From JARRRL01 sp037380725 (lineage in GTDB: Bacteria > Pseudomonadota > Gammaproteobacteria > Pseudomonadales > JANQJO01): a stretch of DNA of 17,606 nt. This document shows, one piece after another, positions 8,009 to 16,069 of the stretch. The DNA lies in assembly GCA_037380725.1 (NCBI GenBank), contig JARRRL010000011.1:1-17606 (forward strand), read 5' to 3'. Every line of letters starts with the position of its first letter. The stretch's first letter is position 1. The notes beneath the pieces were generated by a model. That model searched no databases. It saw only the letters and a program-made list of their open reading frames with translations, and had not been told where the DNA came from. The position numbers and the translations under genes were made by a program.

Positions 8009-9706
8009 ATGTTGAAATGGATAAAAATAATTCCTCAGATCTCTCCGTGTTGTGCCAATGTAGTTCGCTTCGATTTGTCAGGTGCTGTGATCGAATGGCG
8101 AAGAGCGCTTGTTTTTGCTTTTGTAACATGCTGGCTTGCCATCCTGAGCGTAGGGTGTTCTGAAAACGCTCAAAACCATTCCGCAGTTGACCCGATGGAT
8201 ATCGCTGCTGATGCTGATGCGAATGCCATCAGTGCTAAGGGCTGGTCGAAGGAGGAGGCGAGCGCCAAGCAATCCTCACCTGTTCCTATAAAAAAGAGCT
8301 CTGCAGAAGAAAGCCCAGCAGACATCGCCGAGGAAAGTTCCGAGTCTGATTACGATCATGGACCAAATTCTAGTGATCATCTTATGCCTTTTCCTCCGGG
8401 TGATGATGGTGACCGCACGCCTTTCGATCTCTGGCGGTACGCTGGCAAAGGCGCTTCATCTTTTACATCACCGACACTGCCAATGAGCTGGGATGAGTGG
8501 CTTGAGTTTAATCAGCAGCAAAAACCTGAATTAATGAAAGATGTACAGACTTATATGGCGAAACGCTATGATTTCAGTGAGAAAAAGATCGCTGGAAAGT
8601 TTATGTCTGGCGGACGCAAACCGGTTATGGCTGGCCCTGTTGCTCGGCTGCCCAAGGGTATTGATGGCTACGAGGCGTTTTCCAATCTTACGGCTGACAC
8701 AATTCGTCAACGTGACCTCTTTCCGTACAAACCGCTGGCTCACCCATTGCAAACCACAGCACACATGGTGTTTCCCGATAGCTGGATTCAAGTCCATCCT
8801 GAGCACAAACGGATTGATGTGGATCACGATTTTCCGGATGCTTATTTGCCGGAATTCCCACCGCCCTTGTTCCTGAGCACGCACAAAGGACTTGGTGATG
8901 TCAGTGAAGGACGCGAAATCACATTTGAAAATTATTGGGATATTTTTAATGGTTTACTAACCCCAGAACAAATGGAAGGTTTGAAAGAGTTGCTGCGTCC
9001 GACGCCAACCACTTGGTTTAATCAAACGCATCACCGTGTGACACGAGAGCCCAGTACGGGCGTTGCCTGTTTTAGTTGCCACGTAAATGGCCATACCAAT
9101 GGCGCTTTCGAGCTGGCCCCCGATGCTCGGCCAAACCAAGCGCGTTTACGTGTGGATACGCCCAGCATGAGAGGGAATTACAACATGATGCAGTTGTCCT
9201 CGAAGCGTTCGATCAGAAGCATGGATCACTTTGCCGAGATTGAAGAGTACTTCGATGGTGATCCGGGCATGATGCAATATATTGGTCCACGTGCTGCTCA
9301 GCGTTCAGTGACGAATCGAATGGGTGATTTTAATTCGATTATTGATTTTCCGCCGGCACCAAAGCTGGGACCACTTGACACCTTATTGCCTGAGAAAGCA
9401 ACCGAGCAGGAATTACGTGGTGAGCGACTCTTTCATGGTAAGGCCAAATGTGACCAATGTCATTATGGACCCGCTTTTACGGACGATTACTTGCACGACT
9501 TACAGGTGGAAAGATTTTATGTGGGTCGTCCCGAAGGGCCTATTAAAACCTTTGCGCTACGTGGGATCAAAGACACGCCGCCCTATCTCCACGATGGCCG
9601 CTGTCCAACGCTGAATGATGCTGTGGAATTCTTTAATATCATTCTAGACTTGAAATTGAACACACAAGAGAAGGACGATCTGGTTGCCTTTTTACTTTGT
9701 TTGTAG
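8009..9706 (+). CDS. Exported di-haem cytochrome c, CCP/MauG-like
   Basis: A 565-residue protein with two covalent haem c motifs: CFSCH (354-358) and CDQCH (481-485). The C-terminal part reads GERLFHGKAKC, then FALRGIKDTPPYLHDGR and a final EKDDLVAFLLCL. This is the layout of the bacterial di-haem cytochrome c peroxidase/MauG superfamily, so a periplasmic peroxidase or oxidation of an unknown partner is likely. A hydrophobic segment at about 33-49 ends in SVGC with Cys50, resembling a lipoprotein signal with a non-ideal lipobox. An Ala/Ser/Glu-rich linker (about 55-125) follows. ATG 8009 has AAGGAA 8 bases upstream. An internal GTG at 8087 would shorten the long charged N-terminus and cannot be excluded. 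The haem spacing and the long N-terminal domain differ from classical CcpA, so the substrate is unknown. Confidence 0.8.
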   Translation: MLKWIKIIPQISPCCANVVRFDLSGAVIEWRRALVFAFVTCWLAILSVGCSENAQNHSAVDPMDIAADADANAISAKGWSKEEASAKQSSPVPIKKSSAEESPADIAEESSESDYDHGPNSSDHLMPFPPGDDGDRTPFDLWRYAGKGASSFTSPTLPMSWDEWLEFNQQQKPELMKDVQTYMAKRYDFSEKKIAGKFMSGGRKPVMAGPVARLPKGIDGYEAFSNLTADTIRQRDLFPYKPLAHPLQTTAHMVFPDSWIQVHPEHKRIDVDHDFPDAYLPEFPPPLFLSTHKGLGDVSEGREITFENYWDIFNGLLTPEQMEGLKELLRPTPTTWFNQTHHRVTREPSTGVACFSCHVNGHTNGAFELAPDARPNQARLRVDTPSMRGNYNMMQLSSKRSIRSMDHFAEIEEYFDGDPGMMQYIGPRAAQRSVTNRMGDFNSIIDFPPAPKLGPLDTLLPEKATEQELRGERLFHGKAKCDQCHYGPAFTDDYLHDLQVERFYVGRPEGPIKTFALRGIKDTPPYLHDGRCPTLNDAVEFFNIILDLKLNTQEKDDLVAFLLCL

Positions 9707-9718
9707 TTTAGTCGCTGT

Positions 9719-10720
9719 ATGAATCGATCATTGAAGCTATCTGTTGTCGTTGGCGATGCGTTCACCATTAAAGGTGATGTTTTGGTGCTTAAGTATGCCC
9801 AGAATCTTTATGGCTTGGACAAGGCTGTGCATGCCCGACTTCAACAGAAGGGAACAGTTCCCACGCTTCCAGGTGTTGATGAAGACATAATCGTCGAGAC
9901 ACGGGATGCATTGGGAGTCACCTGCATCCAACTTGTAGGCGTCGAACCGATCAGGCAATTCAATTACTCAGAGATTCGTGATTTTACGAGACGATCGCTT
10001 TTATCGCTTGCTCGAAAACTGCCCAGCTCGCGCCATGTCATTTTCACACTACATGGCGTTGGTTTTGGCCTTGACGAAATAGAGTCATTTGAATCCGAAG
10101 TCGCGGGCATTGTGGAAGCTGTGGCGAGTGGTAATTTTCCGAAATTGGTCGAGACAATAACATTCGTTTAGTCTAATCAAAGGCGAGCCGACCGTCTTGC
10201 CAAGTCTTTGAAGCAACTTTTCCCGACGGGTGAGCTACCCATAGATGGATATGACTCAATCTCGGCATTGCCCATAGAAACACAAGATATTCTCAGAACA
10301 GTGGGTTATATATCGGCTGGAAAACCGCACGTATTTGTTGCGATGCCATTCCTTGCAGAGATGGACGACATTTATCACTATGGCATACAAGGAGCCGTGA
10401 ACACAGCCGGATTGCTCTGTGAGCGCGCTGATCTTTCTGTTTTTACCGGTGATGTGATGGGGTGGGTAAAGGCACGAATTGCATCGGCAAAATTAGTCAT
10501 TGCAGATCTCTCGTCTGCTAACCCTAACGTTTATCTTGAAGTTGGATACGCTTGGGGTTGCCGAGTTCCAACTGTACTTCTGGTTAAGGAAACAAATGAT
10601 TTGAAGTTTGACGTGAAGGGACAACGCTATATTGCCTACAAATCAATCAAACAGCTAGAAGAGTCTTTAAGCGTTGAGTTAGCCGAACTGATTCGAGTGT
10701 TGCCTCAACATTATACTTAA
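9719..10720 (+). pseudogene. Two-domain gene split by one in-frame amber codon (macro/M17-N-like + deoxyribosyltransferase/TIR-like)
   Basis: Codons from ATG 9719 to the stop at 10718-10720 form one frame of 334 triplets, interrupted only by TAG at 10169-10171. The first part (150 residues) starts KLSVVVGDAF, then GDVLVLKYAQNLYGLDKAV, and contains LHGVGFGLDE. It resembles the macro-like N-terminal domain of M17 aminopeptidases or a macrodomain; this is tentative. After the stop the frame continues SNQRRADRLAKSLKQLFPTG without a usable start. It then enters a nucleoside 2-deoxyribosyltransferase/TIR-like fold: HVFVAMPF, VIADLSSANPNVYLEVGYAWG, with Glu274 (numbered across the amber codon) as the probable catalytic acid. 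A single GAG-to-TAG change would explain the break. The alternative is programmed amber readthrough. It starts 12 bases after the cytochrome gene without a clear ribosome binding site. Confidence 0.75.
10169..10171 (+). other. In-frame amber codon separating the two domains
   Basis: TAG follows ITFV and precedes SNQRRADRL in the same frame. The only nearby candidate restart is TTG 10208, which has no Shine-Dalgarno. Reading resumes immediately with codons that look coding, which is why I treat the two halves as one gene. Confidence 0.8.
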
Positions 10721-10925
10721 AGACAAATTCACGGTTTATCAAAGACTGTCTCGAATCGGTTGAGAGTTCTGGATGACCCGGATGTCCAATTTATTTTTGG
10801 ACAGGGGAAAAAACAAAATCATTCTCAAGTTATGCCTTAACGTTATGCTTAAAAGCAAAAACGAAAAGGCATAACAAACCGAAAACCGTTCATGTTAAGA
10901 CGAAAATGAGGAAAATAAATACCCT
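10721..10925. other. Convergent intergenic region with weak hairpins
   Basis: This 205-base stretch separates two convergent genes. TGTCCAA (10783-10789) and TTGGACA (10797-10803) form a 7-bp hairpin. GTTATGCC (10829-10836) and GGCATAAC (10868-10875) form a longer-range 8-bp pairing, with a small TGCTT/AAGCA hairpin (10846-10857) inside it. Any of these could end transcription, but none has a classic GC stem plus T-run. Confidence 0.35.
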
Positions 10926-13136
10926 TTAATCCGCCACACAGATGGCGACTGGAACGGATTTGAACGCAGGCGTTTTGCTGCGTGGATCGGTGTCTCGACC
11001 AATCAATACGTTCGCTTCTGGGTAATAAGCCATGACGTTGCCCGCAGGCAGATCGAAACGATGCGCTCGCAGTGCGCGCATTTCGCCGTGCGGTGAGCGG
11101 ACGTGAACGCAATCGCCTGCTTGAATGCCAAGTCGAGATAAGTCTTGATCGCTCATCAGCAGCACCCATCGCTGTGTGGTGCCGCGATAGCTGTCGCTTT
11201 CTTCATAAATAATAGAATTAAATTGCCCTTCGCTGCGTACGCTCGTGAGGGTGTAGGGGTAATCGGGATCGGCTTTGTTTATGAGGTCCTGCCAAGGATG
11301 TGAAATAAAAGACGCTTTGTTATCCGAGGTCGCAAATACAGGTGAATGGACCAGGCGATTACGAATGTGAAATTCCCGCTTTGCGACATCAATGTCGGCT
11401 AAGTCTTCCATTCCCGGAATGATTTTTGCGATGGCTTCACGAATACTGCGATGTGATTTAAAAGCATTAAAATCCACCGGACATTGTGGCATCAATTGTG
11501 CCAACAAACGATGCGCCACATCACACAGGATGTCCACTTCTGGACGCACATTATCCAGGCGAGTTATACCGCCGTCGCTCAGGCGGACATAGTTAAACAT
11601 GGATTCTTGTGTCGTAGCCTGTCGCTCTTCATCGCGCGCCGTCACCGGTAAAATCAGCACATCACCGTTTTCGACGCCGTGAACGTGACCCCGGTTGAGC
11701 GTAGTGGTTAGAAATAATTTGAAGCCAATCCGGTTTAACGCGTCAGAGGTCCAGTGGGAATCGGGGCTTGCTTCGAATAGATTGCCACCCATAATAAGCG
11801 CCGCATCGATGTTGCGAGCGTGCGCAGTGGTTAAGCAGGCGAGGGTGTCCAGACCGGCTTGTTGAGGTAATGTGACATTGAAATGGCGTTGTATATTATT
11901 GAATACGGTTTCCGCCAATACGGGTTTTACGCCAATTGTGCCAATACCTTGCACATTACTGTGACCACGCAAAGGCAATAAACCGGCATAACGTTTGCCG
12001 ATCATGCCACGCAGTAAGGCCAAATTAATAATCCCTTCGACATTTTCCACGCCAAAACGGTGATGTGTGATGCCCATTCCCCAGGCAAAGACGACGTGTT
12101 TGGCTTCTGCGTAGTGTTTGGCTATGGTGCGTATCGATGCTTGATCGAGTCCAGTCGCTTCACACAGTTCATCCCATGTGCTGTGTTCCAGTTGTTGTCG
12201 ATACGTATCAAAATGATTGGTGTATTGAGTGATAAATGTCTGATCGATCGCGTTCATTTCCAGCAGGGCTTTGCCAATGCCGGTAAACAAAGCAAGATCA
12301 GAGCCGATGCGGGGTTGCACGTACTCCGAGGCGATCCAAGTGCCACCGGTGAGCAGAGATTTTGCACTTTTGGGTACAGCAAATCGCACCAATCCTGCTT
12401 CTTTAGCTGGATTAATCACGATGACGTGTCCGCCGCGATCGCGGCAAGCTTTGAGTTTGTGAATAAAACGCGGGTGGTTGGATGAGGGGTTAGCGCCAAT
12501 GACAAAAATAAGATCAGACTCAGCCAGATCGGCTAATTCGACCGTGGCAGTACCGGTGCCAATGCTATTGTGCAAACCCACCGCGGTAGCTTGATGGCAA
12601 TAATAGGAGCAGTTGTTGACGTTATTGGTGCCATACAGGCGCGCTAATAACTGCAACACAAAACCCGCCTCGTTGGAAGAACGCCCGGATGAGTAGAAAA
12701 AAGAGCGCTGGGGCTCACACGCTGCGAACCGTTGTGCGGCGAAATTCAACGCGGTGTCCCAATCAACGGGGGTAAATCGATCCTCGCCCTGCTGCTTTAA
12801 CAAGGGGGTATTCAGTCGTCCCAGTGTTTCCATTTCATGGGCGCTGAGTTGCTGAAAATCCGAGATGGGGTGCGTCAGCACTTCAGAAGGGATGGCGGGC
12901 TGAATGTCAGTGGACTGTGCTTGAACGCTTTTATTACAGATGGCGGGGAATTCGTCAAGCTCATTGGTCATACCGCCTCGTTGACCCCCCATGCCTAAAG
13001 CACAGGCTTTACACGCATTCGCACTGCTCAATGCTTTCGCGCTATTGACCATACCCATTTTGCGAACCGTATTTAAGGTGTAAAGAATTTTTGTTGTTCC
13101 GCCACCGACAAGCTTTTTGTGTTGATGATCACTCAT
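10926..13136 (-). CDS. FdhF/YdeP-family molybdopterin oxidoreductase
   Basis: A 736-residue molybdopterin-dependent oxidoreductase alpha subunit resembling E. coli YdeP and annotated formate-dehydrogenase-alpha-like proteins. In order there are Cys42 and Cys45 (ACKACALGMG) and Cys68 (AICNKSVQ), candidate Fe/S ligands. Next comes NNCSYYCHQATAVGL, corresponding to the CSNMCHEPTS region of YdeP, then GANPSSNHPRF and the cofactor block LLPLRGHSNVQG. The C-terminal molybdopterin dinucleotide domain ends VMAYYPEANVLIGRDTDPRSKTP. No in-frame UGA (selenocysteine) is seen. Start ATG 13136 on the minus strand has GGAG about 11 bases upstream, a long spacing. The natural substrate of this family is not firmly known; formate is only a possibility. 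No fdhD or electron-transfer subunit is adjacent. Confidence 0.88.
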   Translation of the reverse strand: MSDHQHKKLVGGGTTKILYTLNTVRKMGMVNSAKALSSANACKACALGMGGQRGGMTNELDEFPAICNKSVQAQSTDIQPAIPSEVLTHPISDFQQLSAHEMETLGRLNTPLLKQQGEDRFTPVDWDTALNFAAQRFAACEPQRSFFYSSGRSSNEAGFVLQLLARLYGTNNVNNCSYYCHQATAVGLHNSIGTGTATVELADLAESDLIFVIGANPSSNHPRFIHKLKACRDRGGHVIVINPAKEAGLVRFAVPKSAKSLLTGGTWIASEYVQPRIGSDLALFTGIGKALLEMNAIDQTFITQYTNHFDTYRQQLEHSTWDELCEATGLDQASIRTIAKHYAEAKHVVFAWGMGITHHRFGVENVEGIINLALLRGMIGKRYAGLLPLRGHSNVQGIGTIGVKPVLAETVFNNIQRHFNVTLPQQAGLDTLACLTTAHARNIDAALIMGGNLFEASPDSHWTSDALNRIGFKLFLTTTLNRGHVHGVENGDVLILPVTARDEERQATTQESMFNYVRLSDGGITRLDNVRPEVDILCDVAHRLLAQLMPQCPVDFNAFKSHRSIREAIAKIIPGMEDLADIDVAKREFHIRNRLVHSPVFATSDNKASFISHPWQDLINKADPDYPYTLTSVRSEGQFNSIIYEESDSYRGTTQRWVLLMSDQDLSRLGIQAGDCVHVRSPHGEMRALRAHRFDLPAGNVMAYYPEANVLIGRDTDPRSKTPAFKSVPVAICVAD

Positions 13137-13388
13137 GATATAACATGCTCCAAAAAACCAGAAAGCCTAACATTCTTATTGAATTGCATCAGTTCATCCA
13201 TTGCGGTTTCGGGATTATCCAAAAGCGCCAGAAGAGTGATATTTTAACACTGCTAAGTCTTACATTACGCCAGTCCCATAATGGAGTTTTAGGATTTAAT
13301 GTCTAGATTAATCATAGACTTATGCAAACTGAGTCAGTGGTTAAATTTGGCATTTTCATCAATGGCCTGTTTCAGCCCACTTTATTGA

Positions 13389-13406
13389 ATTGACCTCATT
13401 GACCTC
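13389..13406. repeat. Tandem 9-mer duplication
   Basis: ATTGACCTC occurs twice directly in tandem (13389-13397, 13398-13406) in the gene-poor region. No function is apparent. Confidence 0.75.
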
Positions 13407-13416
13407 GTCGCCCTGA

Positions 13417-13653
13417 GTAGATCACCTTAACAAAGGCAGAAGGCGGTTCCAACGGAGACTGGCCAAGATGTTCCCCAAACACGAGCGTGCTGTCAAGCGT
13501 CAATTGAATAACCTAAGCGTGTTTCAGAATTAGGTTCGCCCCTTGGTGGCGGAGGCGCTCGGTCTTTCTGAGCACGAACATAGCACATTCAGGACGACCG
13601 TATTGGGAAAATCAGGTGCACCCAGAGAGCAGCTCAGTTACATTTTACGGTAA
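13417..13653 (+). pseudogene. Decayed reading frame of unknown family
   Basis: Between stops at 13414-13416 and 13651-13653 the plus-strand frame reads KGRRRFQRRLAKMFPKHERA, continues with KRQLNNLSVFQN, meets TAG at 13531-13533, and resumes VRPLVAEALGLSEHEHSTF and SGAPREQLSYILR. The composition (many Arg, Leu, Lys and few rare residues) looks protein-like on both sides of the stop, suggesting a broken gene rather than chance. I do not recognise the family. A transposon- or plasmid-derived fragment is possible but unproven. Confidence 0.3.
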
Positions 13654-13958
13654 GAACACGATCAGCCAGTGGGGTGGATTGTTTGTTTCGATCATGCCAC
13701 GCACCTGGAAAGCAGATGAAGAATTTCGTTAAAAAGTCCGCAACAATGAGGTATCCAATGCACACATTTTTTTAATGGCGCAAACCGGAGAACAAATGAA
13801 TATATATTGTTTTTTAGTAAACTATTATATTCAATTTAAGATTTACGGTTACTTTTACATGCTCCTGTAAAATTCTTAAAAAAAGATGTATGCATTGGAG
13901 AGTTCTAGTGGGAATACCTTGGCATCCTCCATAAATCCAACGACCAACTAATAGTAGG

Positions 13959-13994
13959 TAGTAGGCATGCAGCATGCAGATAGTAGGCATGCAG
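13959..13994. repeat. Direct repeat of a 14-mer
   Basis: TAGTAGGCATGCAG occurs at 13959-13972 and again at 13981-13994, with CATGCAGA between. The period is 22 bases, and GCATGC palindromes recur within it. No function is apparent. Confidence 0.75.
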
Positions 13995-14231
13995 AAAATC
14001 GAGTGGCTGTATGGCCATTTTTACATCTTTCCTCGGTGCTACCGACAACACTATTTCCTTAATCCAATCTAGCAAGTACAATCCTTTGGGCGTAGCGGTT
14101 CTTGTGTTGGTGCGCGTCCTGTTGAAACACGCCCATACATGGGGCATTTACGTTTTTTTCAATGCCGTCAATTTGACTTTTGATCAAATAAAACCCGAAC
14201 ATCTACGACAGGCAACTAAAAAGGAAAACCT

Positions 14232-15431
14232 ATGAGCAGCAATCAAAGCAACCACGGGGTAGTCTATCAAGGCCAAGGCAAGGTAACCGTCGAATCCATT
14301 GATTTTCCCAAGCTGGCGTTGGGCCAGCGCCGTTGTGACCACGGTGTTATTCTCAAGGTCGTCACCACCAATATCTGTGGCTCCGACCAGCACATGGTGC
14401 GCGGTAGAACCACAGCCCCCAAAGGGCTGGTTTTGGGTCATGAAATCACCGGTCAGATTATCGAATGCGGGCGAGATGTGGAATTTCTCAAGGTCGGCGA
14501 CGTCGTCTCCGTACCTTTCAATATTGCCTGCGGTCGTTGCCGCAACTGTAAGGAAGGCAAGACTGGTATTTGTCTAAATGTCAATCCGGCGCGTCCCGGT
14601 GCCGCTTATGGCTATGTTGATATGGGCGGCTGGGTCGGCGGCCAGGCGGAATATGTGATGGTGCCTTACGCCGACTTCAATCTGCTGAAATTTCCCGATG
14701 CCAGCCAGGCCATGGAAAAGATCAGAGATCTGACCCTGTTGTCGGATATTTTCCCGACCGGTTTTCACGGCTGTGTCACCGCCGGTGTCGGGCCCGGTTC
14801 TACCGTTTATATCGCCGGTGCCGGTCCCGTCGGCTTGGCTGCCGCTGCCTCGGCCCATCTATTGGGAGCCGCGTGCGTAATTGTCGGCGATATGATCCCG
14901 GAACGTTTGACTCAAGCCCAAAGCTTCGGCTGTGAAACCATCAACCTGCGCCAGGACGCGGCCTTACCGGACATGATTGCCCAGATTATCGGCGAACCGG
15001 AAGTGGATTGCTTTGTGGACTGCGTTGGTTTTGAAGCCCGCTGCCACGGTTGCAATCACTCTGTCGAGCAGCCCGCTACTGTGCTCAACGCCGCTATGGA
15101 GTTGACCCGTGCCGGCGGCCAGATCGGGATTCCCGGTCTTTACGTCACCGAAGATCCAGGTGCCAGTGACGATGCTGCCAAGCAGGGTTCGTTAAGCATG
15201 CGGTTTGGGCTGGGTTGGGCGAAATCCCACTCCCTCCATACCGGTCAGTGTCCTGTCATGCGCTATCACCGCCCGTTGATGCAGGCTATTTTGTTCGGCA
15301 AGATTCAGATCGCCAAGGCCGTGAACGTGCAGATGATCGATCTGCAGGAAGCGCCGGGTGGTTACGCGGATTTTGACGGCGGCGCGGCAAAGAAATTTGT
15401 CATCGATCCTCATAGGTTGGTCGCTGCTTGA
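14232..15431 (+). CDS. fdhA: Glutathione-independent formaldehyde dehydrogenase
   Basis: A zinc-dependent medium-chain dehydrogenase of 399 residues that oxidises formaldehyde to formate with NAD+ without glutathione, as in Pseudomonas putida FdhA, with which the reading agrees over its full length. Catalytic zinc ligands are Cys49 (NICGSDQHMVRGRTT), His70 (GHEITG) and Asp172. The structural zinc lobe uses Cys100, Cys103, Cys106 and Cys114. The NAD-binding motif is GAGPVG at 196-201. The C-terminal block GIPGLYVTEDPGA and RFGLGWAKSH are hallmarks of the family. ATG 14232 has AAGGA at 14221-14225, six bases upstream. Codons ending in C (gcc, ggc, acc, atc) are clearly more frequent than in the prp genes, suggesting recent acquisition. 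A good terminator lies 80 bases downstream. Some relatives act as aldehyde dismutases. Confidence 0.94.
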   Translation: MSSNQSNHGVVYQGQGKVTVESIDFPKLALGQRRCDHGVILKVVTTNICGSDQHMVRGRTTAPKGLVLGHEITGQIIECGRDVEFLKVGDVVSVPFNIACGRCRNCKEGKTGICLNVNPARPGAAYGYVDMGGWVGGQAEYVMVPYADFNLLKFPDASQAMEKIRDLTLLSDIFPTGFHGCVTAGVGPGSTVYIAGAGPVGLAAAASAHLLGAACVIVGDMIPERLTQAQSFGCETINLRQDAALPDMIAQIIGEPEVDCFVDCVGFEARCHGCNHSVEQPATVLNAAMELTRAGGQIGIPGLYVTEDPGASDDAAKQGSLSMRFGLGWAKSHSLHTGQCPVMRYHRPLMQAILFGKIQIAKAVNVQMIDLQEAPGGYADFDGGAAKKFVIDPHRLVAA

Positions 15432-15510
15432 CATCCAATGCGCCAGGAGAACGCTAACTTCGTGCACGGTCCTTAACCCTATCGTTGCATAAAGTTAACT
15501 CAATCCGAAT

Positions 15511-15560
15511 CGAGACATCGCCAACGTACTTCGGGGATGTCTCGGTTTTGTTTGTGTTCT
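15511..15560 (+). terminator. Intrinsic terminator after fdhA
   Basis: CGAGACATC (15511-15519) pairs with GATGTCTCG (15536-15544). The stem extends inward by CC/GG past one G-G mismatch, and the T-rich run GTTTTGTTTG follows. This is a standard rho-independent terminator and would end fdhA transcription. Confidence 0.82.
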
Positions 15561-15710
15561 CTTTGACGGGTCGGCACCTGTCGATAGGTGCCTGCGGCAC
15601 AAAAGAACACCCATAATTTATGGGAACCAGTCAAAACACGATATTCAGAGCAATAGCCTGCTCCCAGTCAAGCTTGACTGGAGTCGATGTGTAGCGGGGA
15701 AGGGCAATTA
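15561..15710. repeat. Cluster of three palindromes
   Basis: Within about 110 bases there are three inverted repeats. GGCACCT/AGGTGCC lies at 15573-15579 and 15586-15592. CCCATAA/TTATGGG around one central T is near 15609-15623. A perfect 18-bp palindrome CCAGTCAAGCTTGACTGG lies at 15664-15681. None carries a T-run on the plus strand. They lie just 3' of a minus-strand transposase remnant (15711-15956), which may explain them as associated palindromic elements. Confidence 0.55.
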
Positions 15711-15956
15711 TTACCCAAAAGCCATTTGGCAGTTCCACATACCTTGAACCCAGTGGCGATTCAGATTTTGATATGCTTTCTGTATTGAGTGATATTTCCC
15801 TACAAATTTTTTAAATCGACTCTCAAAATGTTGAATACAATAAAGCCATTGTTTGGTGTCGATTTGAAGACGCTCTAAAATAGTAGGGTTATTTTCGGGG
15901 ATCTAACCGTTTTTGTCATCCCGCAGAATTTTTTTGGTCCAATCGACGAGCTGTAT
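15711..15956 (-). pseudogene. C-terminal remnant of a Y1 (IS200-like, REP-associated type) transposase
   Basis: Read on the minus strand this gives QLVDWTKKILRDDKNG, a TAG stop (15903-15905), then IPENNPTILERLQIDTKQWL and further to RHWVQGMWNCQMAFG and a stop at 15711-15713. From memory this matches the C-terminal region of the long tyrosine (HUH) transposases of gammaproteobacteria: the LVDWT(K/R)xIxRDDK, IPxxxPxILxRL and W-x-(H/Q)-G blocks. The stop in the middle and the absence of the N-terminal HUH and catalytic tyrosine region show that it is dead. I did not have a database to confirm the family; another DDE-type transposase tail is the main alternative. Confidence 0.55.
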
Positions 15957-16069
15957 TTAATTGCATATAATTTTAGCGCGTTTTGACGTCAATATGGTTC
16001 ATATTCTGCATGGTCGCGATTGTGATAGCAGCCCATCGATCTACCGCCGATGAACCAGTTGCTGGCTGA

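Larger units (their letters stand above)
13137..14231. other. Gene-poor region of about 1.1 kb
   Basis: No intact gene is convincing here. The left end should hold the promoter of the minus-strand molybdoenzyme gene. At 13417-13653 one plus-strand frame reads like coding DNA with a stop inside it. The frame around 13656-13800 (SIMPRTWKADEEFR, stop, KVRNNEVSNAHIF) also looks like decayed coding sequence. From about 13790 to 13880 the DNA is strongly AT-rich. Short repeats lie at 13389-13406 and 13959-13994. The open frames at 13905-14147 (minus) and 14011-14235 (plus) have no recognisable content. Confidence 0.55.

Noticed and set aside
10208..10720. Second half of the split gene as an independent gene starting at TTG 10208
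   Set aside because: No Shine-Dalgarno precedes the TTG, the frame continues upstream as coding-like sequence to the amber codon, and the start would fall within the linker rather than at a natural beginning.
10926..13136. The molybdoenzyme as a true selenocysteine formate dehydrogenase
   Set aside because: No in-frame TGA is present and the motifs match the YdeP-like branch rather than FdhF/FdnG.
7899..13312. ATTAATCTAGAC near 7900 and its reverse complement GTCTAGATTAAT near 13302 as a long-range inverted repeat that could bound an element
   Set aside because: A 12-base match is expected several times by chance in a window of this size, and no target duplication or element structure supports it.
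13905..14147. An 80-residue open frame on the minus strand
   Set aside because: Cys/His/Trp/Arg-rich chance-type composition, with the repeat DNA translated in the middle and no homology recognised.
14011..14235. A 74-residue open frame just before fdhA on the plus strand
   Set aside because: No recognisable domain and no convincing ribosome binding site. It overlaps fdhA by four bases, but its composition looks like chance reading of spacer DNA.
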